Assembly: GCA_023251255.1 (NCBI GenBank)
Contig: JAHEZD010000041.1
Span: 1-47,280 of the forward strand
DNA: 47,280 nt
Source of the DNA: Chitinophagaceae bacterium
GTDB lineage: Bacteria; Bacteroidota; Bacteroidia; Chitinophagales; Chitinophagaceae
Reading direction: 5' to 3'
Below are positions 1-8,640 of this stretch, one piece after another (positions within the stretch are counted from its first letter, which is position 1; the number at the start of each line of letters is the position of its first letter). The notes under the pieces are model-generated. The model did not search any database and was not told the origin of the DNA. It saw nothing but the letters and a program-made list of their open reading frames with translations. Made by a program: the position numbers and the translations under genes.

Positions 1-2616
1 ATTGAGATAAACTTGGTACGACTCGTTTTGGCCTACCCTGATCTGCAATCGGTAATTGCCGCAGGGGAACCCTTTCCTTTTGGCAACCAAAGTGAAATAA
101 TCCACATCTACCGAACAGCGATACCATGGGGAGGAGTTGAAAGGTACGGCCGGCAGATAGGAAGGTGATTGGCTCCTATTGTATTCATTTGGTTCGTAAA
201 AATTAGCGAAGGCGTTAACAGCATACTCATAGTATCCCCTGTATGCGTTGCTGGCCAGATTGTCATTGACCCCGTTGTAGGCGTAGAATATCCAGTTGTT
301 GTCCCCAAAAATGGATGGGTTGCCGGGAGCTGCATTGGTGATGGTAACGGCGGTAGCGTCAGAAGTTGACGTAGTGCTGTTGCAAGCAGTATTGGTTACG
401 TTTACCTTGTAGCTGCCTGATACGCTAGTGTTGTAAGTGCTGGCCGTGGCACCTGCTATATTTTGGTAAACATTGTTGTTGTCTTTCAGTAACCATTGGT
501 AGCTATTGCCCGATGTGGCACCTGCTGCTAAGGTCACACTGCAACTCCCCGAAGCAGTAGCTCCATTGAGAATGGTGGCACTGGGTGGAGCAGAAATAAT
601 CGTAACAACGGTGGCCGCCGAAATGGCACTCCCGCCGCCACAGCTAGAACTTGCGATACTTACTTTGTAACTGCCTGAAATAGTGACTACATAAGTGCTG
701 GCAGTGGCCCCCGGTATATTTTGGTACACATTGTTGTTGTCTTTCAGTAACCATTGATAACTGTTGCCCGATGCAGTATTGGCCGCTAAGGTGATATTGC
801 AGTTCCCTGATACGGCAGCCCCATTGGAAATGGTAGCAGCATTTGGAACAATGGTTACATTAACTGGGTCCGACGTAGCGAAAACGCCGCTGTAGCAAAA
901 AGGAGAATTGACTACTACACGGTAAGCGCCAGATTGGGTAGCTATATAAAAATAAGCTCTTGCATTGATAATATCCTGGTACACGCCGTTATTGTCCATT
1001 AATTGCCATTGGAAGGTATAACCAGGTGCATTAACTGCATTCAGTTGTACGCTGCAATTGCCAGAAGCTGTGGACCCATTGGTGATGGTGGCTACAGCAG
1101 GCGGGTTGATAAGCGTAACGGTTGTTGGCGAAGAGATAGAAGGGGCTGAGTTGCAAACATTATTGGTTACCTGTAACCTATAAACACCTGATTGGCGGGC
1201 TATATAAAGACCGTTTGTAGCATTGGCAATATCCTGGTACACATTGTTATTGTCCAGCACCTGCCATTGAAAGCGGTAGTTGACTGCTGTTGTGGCATTT
1301 AAGTACACCGCACAATAATCCGTAGCGGATGCGCCATTGGTGATATTGGCAACAGCAGGCGGTGAATCAATGGTTACGGAAGTGGCAGCAGAGGTAGCTG
1401 CGCTGCTGCTGCAGTTATTGTTGGTTACCACTACCTTGTAATAACCAGATTGCAAAGCAGTATAGGTGCTGGAAGTGGCACCAGCAATGTTCTGGAAAAC
1501 ATTATTGCCATCCTTCATTTGCCATTGGTAGGTATTGCCCGTAGCTGTAGCGGCTGTTAAGGTTACATTGCAGGTGCCTGTAACGGCAGCACCATTGGTG
1601 ATGGTGGCCACAGCATTGAAAGTAGTGACAGTAGCAGTGATAGGATTGGAGGTGGCTACCGTAGTGCCGCAACTGGAGGTATTGGTTACCACCACTTTGT
1701 AACTGCCGGATAGTGCGGCTGTATAGGAGCTATTGATGGCCCCTGCAATGTTCTGATAAACATTGTTGTTATCCTTTAACTGCCACTGGTAGGTATTGCC
1801 TGAAGCAGTGGCTGCGTTTAAGGTTACGCTACAGTTGGCTGACACGGTTGTACCGTTTGTAATGGTGGCTACAGCACCGGGAATTTGTGAAATGGTCAGC
1901 GGGTTACTGTAATATACAAGCCCATTGGCATCTGTAACCTTTCTCCTGAATGATTTGGTGACCGTTAAACCGGGCGTTGTATAGGTAGTGGCATTTGCAT
2001 TGGCAATAGGGGTATAGCTGCCTGACCCAGTTTGTTCCTCCCATTGGTAAGTTAACGGGGCAGTACCACCTGCTGCATCTGCTGTATTGGAGAAGGTAAC
2101 CGAGCCATTGTAGCATACAGTGGAACGGTCGGCGGAAATGAAACCACCGTACATGGATGTAGGCGACAGCACTTTGACCACCACCACATTGCTGTAGAAG
2201 GAACTATAGGTAGGCCGCACACAGCCTGGAGTGGGGTCGGGGCTTATGGATACAGCCTCCCTGCGGTAGTAGGTTGTCTGGTTCAGTGCTGGGGGCTGGT
2301 AAGTGGGGCCATATGCGCCAGACGGGCCTATACCTGTCCAATTGGCGCCATCTATTGATTGGGACCAAGAATAATAATAAATACTGTAATTGTTATCTAT
2401 AAAAGTACCGCCAAATTCACAGGGGTCATAGGCGTATTCCATATTGATAATCCTATCGGGCACTTGCCCAGCGGTAATTGTTATACTATATGAGTAATTA
2501 CCACTGACCGGATTATACAGGGCAATCTCCCCACCGTTCACTCCCCCTTTACTTGTTTGGGAAAAAGCGGTTGGAAATATAGACAGTGCGCAAATAAAGC
2601 AGACCAGTTTATGCAT
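1..2616 (-). CDS. Large repeat-containing secreted surface protein, 3' part missing (runs off left edge)
   Basis: The reading frame is open from an ATG at 2616 to the window edge, giving 872 residues with no stop. It starts with a signal peptide (MHKLVCFICALSIFPTAFSQ). Two modules of the PLTYQWEEQ...SFRRKVTD type follow, and these also build the neighbouring 805-residue protein. Next come six Ig-like repeats of 85-87 residues with the pattern YQWQLKDNNNVYQNIAGA and SGSYKVVVTNTSSC. The last visible part (about positions 1-330) is a different module containing NNWIFYAYNG and KRKGFPCGNYRLQI. I recognise it loosely as a module recurring in Bacteroidota secreted proteins, but I cannot name its function. 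A T9SS sorting domain would be expected further left and is not visible. The likely role is a cell-surface adhesin or matrix protein. Family assignment is by repeat pattern only. Confidence 0.85.
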   Translation of the reverse strand, partial: MHKLVCFICALSIFPTAFSQTSKGGVNGGEIALYNPVSGNYSYSITITAGQVPDRIINMEYAYDPCEFGGTFIDNNYSIYYYSWSQSIDGANWTGIGPSGAYGPTYQPPALNQTTYYRREAVSISPDPTPGCVRPTYSSFYSNVVVVKVLSPTSMYGGFISADRSTVCYNGSVTFSNTADAAGGTAPLTYQWEEQTGSGSYTPIANANATTYTTPGLTVTKSFRRKVTDANGLVYYSNPLTISQIPGAVATITNGTTVSANCSVTLNAATASGNTYQWQLKDNNNVYQNIAGAINSSYTAALSGSYKVVVTNTSSCGTTVATSNPITATVTTFNAVATITNGAAVTGTCNVTLTAATATGNTYQWQMKDGNNVFQNIAGATSSTYTALQSGYYKVVVTNNNCSSSAATSAATSVTIDSPPAVANITNGASATDYCAVYLNATTAVNYRFQWQVLDNNNVYQDIANATNGLYIARQSGVYRLQVTNNVCNSAPSISSPTTVTLINPPAVATITNGSTASGNCSVQLNAVNAPGYTFQWQLMDNNGVYQDIINARAYFYIATQSGAYRVVVNSPFCYSGVFATSDPVNVTIVPNAATISNGAAVSGNCNITLAANTASGNSYQWLLKDNNNVYQNIPGATASTYVVTISGSYKVSIASSSCGGGSAISAATVVTIISAPPSATILNGATASGSCSVTLAAGATSGNSYQWLLKDNNNVYQNIAGATASTYNTSVSGSYKVNVTNTACNSTTSTSDATAVTITNAAPGNPSIFGDNNWIFYAYNGVNDNLASNAYRGYYEYAVNAFANFYEPNEYNRSQSPSYLPAVPFNSSPWYRCSVDVDYFTLVAKRKGFPCGNYRLQIRVGQNESYQVYLN
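370..1900 (-). repeat. Six in-frame ~258-bp tandem repeats inside the partial surface-protein gene
   Basis: The codons for the conserved Gln-Trp pair of each unit fall at about 493, 751, 1006, 1264, 1522 and 1783. Spacings are therefore 258, 255, 258, 258 and 261 bp, all multiples of three (85-87 residues). The two leftmost units are very similar at DNA level around the QNIAG and YQW motifs, which suggests recent duplication and possible copy-number variation. Confidence 0.85.
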
Positions 2617-2646
2617 AATCCTGTTTTTAGGGGTTCGGTTCCTTTA

Positions 2647-2669
2647 TGTTCAATCAGTTATATTGAACA
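2647..2669. promoter_or_regulatory. 8-bp inverted repeat in the leader of the partial surface-protein gene
   Basis: TGTTCAAT (2647-2654) and ATTGAACA (2662-2669) are perfect inverted copies separated by 7 nt, about 30 bp upstream of the ATG at 2616. The symmetry would suit a dimeric repressor or activator site, or a small mRNA hairpin. Function is inferred only, and an 8-bp arm can arise by chance in AT-rich DNA. Confidence 0.3.
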
Positions 2670-2684
2670 TTTACATATATAAAT

Positions 2685-2728
2685 AACTAAAAAACAGGCT
2701 AACTGCTAGGTTAGCCTGTTTTTTAGTT
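2685..2728 (-). terminator. Rho-independent terminator of the 805-residue surface protein gene
   Basis: Perfect 19-bp inverted repeat: arms 2685-2703 and 2710-2728, 6-nt loop. The core is GTTAGCCTG followed by a T run when read on the minus strand. It starts 10 bp beyond the stop codon at 2738. The arms are A/T-rich at both ends, so it could work in either direction. Confidence 0.85.
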
Positions 2729-2737
2729 AAGGAGGTT

Positions 2738-5155
2738 TTATTGCACCAATATCCTTTCAATCCATTGTTTCTGGTTATTGGACACTTGGATCAAATAGGT
2801 TCCCTTTGCCATTGGCTGGGGCAGTTTTACCTGCAACTGGCCCTTGGCCAAGGAGGTTACCGTACAGTTGTACATCCTGCCATCGGTACTTCTCAATGCT
2901 GCTTTGTATGCACCATCACCGCCATCTACAGTTACAAAAACGGTTTGCCCTTGTGTAGCTGGGTTGGGATAGACTTTCATATTGCCCTTGGTGGACAGGT
3001 TGGAAGGGAGCGTATTTGCTGCAACCTTGCCCTGTTCTACCTGTGCACAATTGGTTACATTGATGGTAGCCACATTGCTGTAAGCTACTGCTCCGCATAC
3101 ACTGGAGGTTACCTGCAGCCTATAGTAAACAGTAGCCCCACCTGCACGTGGCTGGTAGAATGCCTGTACGCCAGCAGTTCCTGCCACATTGGTCCATGGA
3201 CCCGATGCAGCGGTAGCAGTTTGCCATTGATAGGAAACATTGCCATTGGTATAATGGCAGTTCTGCATCAGGGTGAGTGCTTCCGGCGTAACTGAATTGC
3301 AGATGGACTGGTTGATCGGTGTGATGGTTCCTGCTTCGATAGCGGGGTACACAAATACTTCCACTTCGTTACTGTAAGCTGCACTGCCGCATCCGTCACC
3401 TACTCTCCTCCTGTATTTTGTATCGGCTGAAATGGAGCCTGCATTGTGTGTAGGTGCGTTTGTGTTGGTTATGGCAGCCCATGAGCTGCTACCAGTACTT
3501 GATTCCCAAGTGTACTGCAAATTACCACCGCCACCACAGGCGTCAATGATATTGTTGATGATGCCGGGTGCCGTGCCGCTGCAAGTAATGATAGGGCCAT
3601 CAACGATACCGCCTTTCAGTACTGTATTGCTCTGTATGCCCACTGCAATTTCATTGGTGTACAGAACCGTATTGGCATCATCGGTAACCTTCCTTCTATA
3701 GGAGGTGTTGTGGTTGATTGCTGAAGGTGTATAGTTAACCGTATTTGCACCAACAATGTTTACCCAATTGCCATCGTCATTTTTTTGCCATTGGTAAGTG
3801 TAAGGGCTTCTGCCACCAGTTGCAGGAGTGCCGTTAAGCACGCCAACAGAGGTTCCTGCACCAACACATGAACTTGAATTTGAAGAGGTAATGGTACCTG
3901 GATCAAGTGGTATGGCTGGGCTGATGCATACGGTATTGGTATAGAAAGCCCTGTCCAAACTGGCGCAGGCATCATGTATGGCCCTTCTGTAACAGGTGGT
4001 AACGGTGGGGCTTGCTTCAAGATAGAGGATCGATTCCCAATAGTTTGGAACGGGGGCCCAGTTGGAACCGTTATCGGTGCTTGATTCCCAAGAATAATAA
4101 CCATTGTTGAAGTTGGAAGCAGACTGTATGCTCAGTACTGCATTGGATGGGGCGTTCGGGGCAATAAGCCATGTTTGGTTACCAGCTATCAAACCCGGGT
4201 TAGGTGTGGATGTAGCGTATACAATGGCATCTTCATTACTGTAACCAAATGCCCCGGCGGCATCCGATGCCCTCCTGCGGTATTTGGTTGTTTCAGTGAT
4301 TACTGGTGGCTGATAGGAAATACCTGTTGCACTGGGTATGGTGGTCCATGACCCGGTTACTGTTTGCTGCTCCCATTGGTAACTGTAAGGTGGCGTACCA
4401 CCTGTGGCTACTTTACCTGTTAAAACCGTTGGTGCGAAACCGGGAAACACGCATAGGTACTGTGTGGTCCAATCTTTTGGATTGAACGGCATGGTTAAAA
4501 CCGTGGTGATGACTTCTGTATTTGAGTAAGCTGAACTGCCACAATTATTGTCAACCGCCTTTCTCCTGAAATAGGTGGAGCCAACTGTTGAGATGGCTGC
4601 GGGCTGGTAGTCCAATGTGGTAATGCCGGAAATGGTACTCCATGGCCCCGAGGCATTGGTTGCGGTTTCCCAAGAATAGGAATAGGAGCCGCTGCCGTCA
4701 AAAGCGCTGCCTGTAGAAAAAATAGGTGGGGGAACGGTATTCACGATAATAGGGTTGTAGCCCCATAAACGTATGGAACCACCATTCAAATTATCGGATG
4801 ATTGGAACGTGATCGTGTTGGACAATGCTTCAGCGCCAGTAGCATCGGTTGCCTTCCTGCGGTAGGAGGTTACGTTGAAAAGCAGGCCTGGTGTCAGTGT
4901 TGCATTTGTGCCACCGATTACATCCACCCATAATGAAGGATTGATCTTGGCCTGCCACTGATAGGAATAGGGGGCGGTGCCACCAGTAGCTGGTGTTACA
5001 CTATTAACAACCGGTGCGGGTAAACTCAGGCTGTAACAAGGGGCCGATATGGCTACAGTTCCTCCATCTAAACTGCTCTGGGCCTTGCTTCCAAGGAAAA
5101 AAGTAACGAATAGGGCCAGTATGGTTACTGGCTTCAAGGGTAAAGAAAGTTTCAT
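2738..5155 (-). CDS. Secreted Ig-like repeat protein with T9SS type A sorting domain
   Basis: 805 residues. The N-terminus is a signal peptide (MKLSLPLKPVTILALFVTFFLGSKAQ). The body has seven modules of about 85-100 residues with the pattern SYQWQ...W..I....YRRKATDA...YSN. The final 80 residues (about 726-805) form a typical T9SS type A sorting domain: MKVYPNPATQGQTVFV, then GTYLIQV and a basic end. The protein is therefore predicted to cross the inner membrane by Sec and the outer membrane by the type IX system, and to be anchored on or released from the surface. No catalytic domain is visible, so adhesin or structural matrix protein is the best guess. Its YRR modules recur at the N-terminus of the next gene downstream (start 2616), so the two are related and were probably duplicated and reshuffled. 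Confidence 0.93.
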   Translation of the reverse strand: MKLSLPLKPVTILALFVTFFLGSKAQSSLDGGTVAISAPCYSLSLPAPVVNSVTPATGGTAPYSYQWQAKINPSLWVDVIGGTNATLTPGLLFNVTSYRRKATDATGAEALSNTITFQSSDNLNGGSIRLWGYNPIIVNTVPPPIFSTGSAFDGSGSYSYSWETATNASGPWSTISGITTLDYQPAAISTVGSTYFRRKAVDNNCGSSAYSNTEVITTVLTMPFNPKDWTTQYLCVFPGFAPTVLTGKVATGGTPPYSYQWEQQTVTGSWTTIPSATGISYQPPVITETTKYRRRASDAAGAFGYSNEDAIVYATSTPNPGLIAGNQTWLIAPNAPSNAVLSIQSASNFNNGYYSWESSTDNGSNWAPVPNYWESILYLEASPTVTTCYRRAIHDACASLDRAFYTNTVCISPAIPLDPGTITSSNSSSCVGAGTSVGVLNGTPATGGRSPYTYQWQKNDDGNWVNIVGANTVNYTPSAINHNTSYRRKVTDDANTVLYTNEIAVGIQSNTVLKGGIVDGPIITCSGTAPGIINNIIDACGGGGNLQYTWESSTGSSSWAAITNTNAPTHNAGSISADTKYRRRVGDGCGSAAYSNEVEVFVYPAIEAGTITPINQSICNSVTPEALTLMQNCHYTNGNVSYQWQTATAASGPWTNVAGTAGVQAFYQPRAGGATVYYRLQVTSSVCGAVAYSNVATINVTNCAQVEQGKVAANTLPSNLSTKGNMKVYPNPATQGQTVFVTVDGGDGAYKAALRSTDGRMYNCTVTSLAKGQLQVKLPQPMAKGTYLIQVSNNQKQWIERILVQ

Positions 5156-5281
5156 AAAACGCTAGTTTGTTTGTTTAACTGCGTTTTTCACGGATAAAAA
5201 CGGAAATTCTGATAGGAAGGTCGGATTAGGAATATAAAGATAGAGCAAATTGTATATCAAGAGGTTGCTTTATACAAGGAA

Positions 5282-5695
5282 TTAATTTAAGAAGCGGCTT
5301 TTTACCTCTTTTGTGGGTACCATGCAACTGTCTTTTTTGCCAAACCACTTGTAGCGGTTGCGTGCCACCCATCGATAGGCCGCATTACGGATAAATGGCG
5401 GAACAACCATGAAACCGTACAGCATATTGGCCGGCCATGCAAGCTGCCTGCAGATCCTGAAGGCTGCGGCCGACTCCGTATAGGCCCTGCCGCCTTCTAT
5501 GAAAACAACGGAATCCACATTGTTGGTAACCCGATATTTGGCTTTTAAGGCTATGCCCCATTCGCTTTGCAAAGGGGCAAAACGCAGGTTCCCTTTCCTG
5601 TTCCATTTAATGGCAAAATTCACCATGCTGTTGCAGTAGTTGCAAATACCATCGAAGAGTACAACAGGGTGCTGCAAATTGTCTATATCGGCCAT
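5282..5695 (-). CDS. DCC-family thiol-disulfide oxidoreductase-like protein (DUF393)
   Basis: 137 residues, a normal length for the family. The N-terminus has the hallmark VVLFDGICNYC, placing a CxxC pair at residues 18-21, followed by RFAPLQSEWG and a FIEGGRAYTESAAAF block that match the DCC/DUF393 family. Members are predicted thioredoxin-like proteins, but their substrates are not established. There is no signal peptide, so it is probably cytoplasmic. The gene lies downstream of yebC on the same strand, but a repeat element and a terminator hairpin separate them, so it is probably transcribed independently. Confidence 0.92.
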   Translation of the reverse strand: MADIDNLQHPVVLFDGICNYCNSMVNFAIKWNRKGNLRFAPLQSEWGIALKAKYRVTNNVDSVVFIEGGRAYTESAAAFRICRQLAWPANMLYGFMVVPPFIRNAAYRWVARNRYKWFGKKDSCMVPTKEVKSRFLN

Positions 5696-5722
5696 GCCAC
5701 AAAGCTAGCGCTAAAAACAAAA

Positions 5723-5742
5723 GGCCAACCTGATGGTTGGCC
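5723..5742 (-). terminator. Terminator hairpin downstream of yebC
   Basis: Perfect 8-bp stem GGCCAACC/GGTTGGCC (5723-5730 and 5735-5742) with a 4-nt loop. On the minus strand it is followed by TTTTGTTTTTA, so it should end transcripts arriving from yebC. It lies about 175 bp past the yebC stop because a 126-bp repeat element sits in between. Confidence 0.7.
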
Positions 5743-5756
5743 CCTTTCTTTATTAT

Positions 5757-5882
5757 TAACTGATGTTACGCAGAGATTGTGGGAATAATGTCAGCCTGAG
5801 GCGAAGGTGATTTCGGTTTCCAAATAGGTTTCGACAGGCTCAACCTGACATCAGTATTTGACATTTTGCGTAACATCAGTTA
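5757..5882. repeat. TGATGTTACGC element, copy A (full length, 126 bp)
   Basis: Flanked by perfect 16-bp terminal inverted repeats: TAACTGATGTTACGCA at 5757-5772 and its complement at 5867-5882. An inner pair, GTCAGCCTGAG and CTCAACCTGAC, is also nearly complementary, so the whole element can fold into a long hairpin. It lies 35 bp downstream of the yebC stop codon and upstream of the yebC terminator. Four relatives occur in this window (6820, 13365, 14590, 14787). It has no coding capacity. It resembles a MITE or REP-like element. Confidence 0.85.
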
Positions 5883-5917
5883 TTAACGTGTTTGTGTTCC
5901 ACTTGATGCCAATTTGC

Positions 5918-6640
5918 CTAGCCCATATTATGGAATACTTTGTTCACGTCTTCATCCTGCTCCAAACGTTCAATAAGCTTGGACACATCCTCGGCCTGTT
6001 CATCCGTTACGGGTACAGTGGTGGTTGGTATCCACTCCAGTTCTGCGCTGATGGGCGTAATGCCCTTTGCTTCCAGTTCCTTCTGCAGGTTGCCGAAGTC
6101 GGTAAAAGCACAGCGCAGCACCAGTACATCCTCCCCATTTTCCCCAGTGCCTTCACCCAGTTCGTCCAGTCCATGGTCAATCAGTTCCAGTTCCAGGTCG
6201 TCCATGTTCAGGCCCTCGGGCTTCAATTTGAACACACCCATTTTCTTGAACTGGAAGCTTACGCTGCCACTATTGCCCAATGCGCCATTGCCCTTGTTGA
6301 AGCAGGCCTTTACATTGGCTACCGTTCTTACATGGTTGTCGGTAGCTGTTTCCACGATCAGTGCCACACCATGTGGTGCATACCCTTCGTACAGTATCTC
6401 TTCGTAGTTGGTGGTATCCTTGCCCATGGCACGTTTAATGGCCGCTTCCACACGGTCCTTTGGCATACCTACACTTCTTGCATTCTGGAAGCACCTGCGC
6501 AGGGCGGGGTTGGTGGCCACATCGGGGCCAGCAGCTTTTACGGCAATGATGATTTCCTTTCCAATACGTGTGAACTGTTTGGCCATCCTGTCCCAGCGGG
6601 CAAACATGGTGGCCTTCCTAACTTCAAAAATCCTTCCCAT
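5918..6640 (-). CDS. yebC: YebC/PmpR family protein (TACO1 homologue)
   Basis: 240 residues, the usual family length. It begins [21 protein letters not shown], followed by [28 protein letters not shown] and [13 protein letters not shown], which form the conserved N-terminal helical domain. The rest ([29 protein letters not shown]) matches domains 2 and 3. The family has been described both as DNA-binding transcriptional regulators and, through TACO1, as factors that relieve ribosome stalling. The sequence here does not decide between these roles. A large plus-strand open frame covering this gene is its shadow. A TAnnTTTG box about 105 bp upstream is a plausible promoter. Confidence 0.97.
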   Translation of the reverse strand: MGRIFEVRKATMFARWDRMAKQFTRIGKEIIIAVKAAGPDVATNPALRRCFQNARSVGMPKDRVEAAIKRAMGKDTTNYEEILYEGYAPHGVALIVETATDNHVRTVANVKACFNKGNGALGNSGSVSFQFKKMGVFKLKPEGLNMDDLELELIDHGLDELGEGTGENGEDVLVLRCAFTDFGNLQKELEAKGITPISAELEWIPTTTVPVTDEQAEDVSKLIERLEQDEDVNKVFHNMG

Positions 6641-6746
6641 AATGAATTGTCTTTTCTGTTTTATTGTTGGGGACGGACAGCAGTATTTTTCCTAAGGGTC
6701 CCTGTCTCAATCCTGCGCTTGGGGAACATTGTTCGGCAAGCGGGTG

Positions 6747-6754
6747 CAAAAATA
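6747..6754 (-). promoter_or_regulatory. Candidate Bacteroidota -7 promoter box for yebC
   Basis: Read on the minus strand this is TATTTTTG, an exact match to the TAnnTTTG -7 consensus of Bacteroidota sigma factors. It lies about 107 bp upstream of the yebC ATG and just beyond the permease terminator. No clear TTTG -33 box is present at 19 bp, so confidence is limited. Confidence 0.3.
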
Positions 6755-6770
6755 GGCTTTGACGCCCAAT

Positions 6771-6799
6771 AAAAAAGCCCTTCGATTACCGAAGGGCTT
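6771..6799 (-). terminator. Terminator of the amino-acid permease gene
   Basis: Perfect 10-bp stem AAGCCCTTCG/CGAAGGGCTT (6775-6784 and 6790-6799), 5-nt loop, followed on the minus strand by a run of six T. It lies about 200 bp beyond the permease stop codon, again with a repeat element (6820-6988) in between. Confidence 0.85.
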
Positions 6800-6819
6800 C
6801 CTATAACTAAATAACTATT

Positions 6820-6988
6820 CTGATGTTACGCAAAGATTGTGGGAACAATGCCAGACTGAGGTTTGAAGGCAATTTCGGTTTCAAATAGGTTTCGACAACA
6901 CTTCGACAAGCTCAGTATGACATTGCTCAACCCGATGAAAATCGGGGCGGGCTCCGACATCAGTATTTGACATTTTACATAACATTAG
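6820..6988. repeat. TGATGTTACGC element, copy B (169 bp)
   Basis: The left end CTGATGTTACGCAAA (6820-6834) matches copy A. The right end TTTACATAACATTAG (6974-6988) is its complement with three mismatches. The inside shares AGATTGTGGGAA and GGTTTCGACA with copy A, but has extra modules: CTTCGACAAGCTCAGTATGACA and CCCGAT-GAAA-ATCGGG. It lies between the permease stop codon (6997) and that gene's terminator (6775-6799). Confidence 0.8.
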
Positions 6989-6996
6989 TAACTATT

Positions 6997-8640
6997 TTAA
7001 ACGGATTTCTTTGACAATTTATTTCCGAATATGAAAAGGTGCAGGCCTGCAAAAACAAAGGAAATGATGAGCAGGGTCTTGTCCGAGCTCCAACCAACTG
7101 TTTGCTGGTGCCACAGGCCTACGATGGCAAGTAGCGCACATAAGGCAATACCCGTTAGGTTCATCATGGTCTTGCCATGCCTTGCTTCTGTTTTGCCACC
7201 AAGGATGCTGTTTTTTATGCCATAGTAAGCATAGATGTCCAAGCCAATGAGCATCCACACAATCAAGCGTACCCATGTATCTGCCGGAAGGAATACCATC
7301 ATGAACAAACAGGTGGCAATACCGAGGATGGGTACCAATGGTACAAATGGTGTGGTAAAGGCCCTTGGTGCATCGGGCATTTTTTTGCGCATGACCATTA
7401 CCCCTATGCAAACCAGTATGAATGCGAAGAGTGTGCCAATGCTGGTCATTTCACCCACCACCCGTGCAGGTACAAATGCTGCAAATATGCTCACGAAGAG
7501 CATGAACAGTAAATTGTTCTTTGAAGGCGTGCGGAACTTTGGATGCACGGCCGAAAATACTTTTGGTATCAGCCCATCCTTGCTCATGCTGAAGAACACA
7601 CGGCTCTGCCCCATGAGCATCACCAGGATAACGGAGGCATAACCACCTAAAATGGCAATGATGATGGCCTTGTTCAACCATGGATAATCCGGGTGGATAA
7701 TACCGGCAGCATCGGGCTTGCCCATGTGCTCAATGGCCACGGCCACGGGGGCAATGCCATCCTGGCCCTTGAAGGAAGTGTAGCTGGTAACACCCGTCAT
7801 AACATGTGCAAACAGGATATAGAGAATGGTGCAGATGGCCAATGAGCCCAGGATGCCCCATGGCATGTCCTTTTTGGGGTTCTTTGCCTCCTGTGCTGCT
7901 GTTGAAACAGCATCAAAACCTATATAGGCAAAGAACACAATGGCTGCAGCCCGTATGATACCACTGAACCCAAATTCACCAAAGGTCCCTGTATTGTCGG
8001 GGATGTAGGGTGTATAGTTGCTGGAATGGATGTATCCCCAGCCCAGGCAAATGAAAATCAGCACCACCACCACTTTCACGGCAACGATGACTGCATTGAC
8101 CTTGGCTGATTCGGAAGTTCCCTTTATGAGCAGCAGGCTCATGAGCACGATGATGAAAACGGCGGGCAGGTTGATATAGCCACCATCCCAAGGGCCCACG
8201 GTATAGGCCTTGTCCAAATGGACACCGAAAGAATCAAGGAACTTCACAAAGTACCTGCTCCAGCTAATGCCCACGGTGGCAGCACCTACGGCATATTCCA
8301 GCACCAAATCCCATCCAATGATCCATGCAATGAACTCGCCCATGGTAGCATAGGAATAAGTGTAGGCACTTCCTGCAACGGGGATCATGGAGGCAAATTC
8401 TGCATAGCACAGTCCTGCGAATGCGCAGCCAAATGCAGCAATCACAAATGAAATGGTGATGGCCGGCCCAGCCTGGTTGGCAGCAGCCCCCCCTGTAATG
8501 GAGAAAAGCCCTGCACCTATGATGGCGCCGATGCCAAGTGCAATCAATGACCCTTTACCTAATGTCCGTTTCAAGCCCTGTTCCGATTCCGAAGCTTCGG
8601 CCAGTAATCCGGCCAATGGTTTTCTTACAAATAAACTCAT
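6997..8640 (-). CDS. APC-superfamily cationic amino-acid permease (CAT-like)
   Basis: 547 residues with 12-14 predicted membrane helices. The N-terminal block GSLIALGIGAIIGAGLFSITG is the substrate-site helix typical of APC transporters, followed by CYAEFASMIPVAGSAYTYSYATMGEFIAWIIGWDL, characteristic of the CAT/YfnA-like group. FFAYIGFDAVSTAAQEAKNPKKDMPWGI (helix 6 and following loop) supports this. It is expected to import amino acids by proton symport; substrate identity cannot be read from the sequence. The ATG at 8640 precedes a normal cytoplasmic N-terminus. The gene stands alone, with its own terminator beyond a repeat element. Confidence 0.96.
   Translation of the reverse strand: MSLFVRKPLAGLLAEASESEQGLKRTLGKGSLIALGIGAIIGAGLFSITGGAAANQAGPAITISFVIAAFGCAFAGLCYAEFASMIPVAGSAYTYSYATMGEFIAWIIGWDLVLEYAVGAATVGISWSRYFVKFLDSFGVHLDKAYTVGPWDGGYINLPAVFIIVLMSLLLIKGTSESAKVNAVIVAVKVVVVLIFICLGWGYIHSSNYTPYIPDNTGTFGEFGFSGIIRAAAIVFFAYIGFDAVSTAAQEAKNPKKDMPWGILGSLAICTILYILFAHVMTGVTSYTSFKGQDGIAPVAVAIEHMGKPDAAGIIHPDYPWLNKAIIIAILGGYASVILVMLMGQSRVFFSMSKDGLIPKVFSAVHPKFRTPSKNNLLFMLFVSIFAAFVPARVVGEMTSIGTLFAFILVCIGVMVMRKKMPDAPRAFTTPFVPLVPILGIATCLFMMVFLPADTWVRLIVWMLIGLDIYAYYGIKNSILGGKTEARHGKTMMNLTGIALCALLAIVGLWHQQTVGWSSDKTLLIISFVFAGLHLFIFGNKLSKKSV

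Noticed and set aside
370-1900. Regular ~258-bp repeats as a possible CRISPR-like or satellite array
   Set aside because: The period is a multiple of three, the frame stays open, and the units encode an Ig-like module. These are protein repeats, not CRISPR.
5858-6772. 304-residue plus-strand open frame
   Set aside because: It lies antisense over yebC, whose minus-strand protein matches a conserved family end to end. The plus frame has no family likeness and reads into a repeat element.
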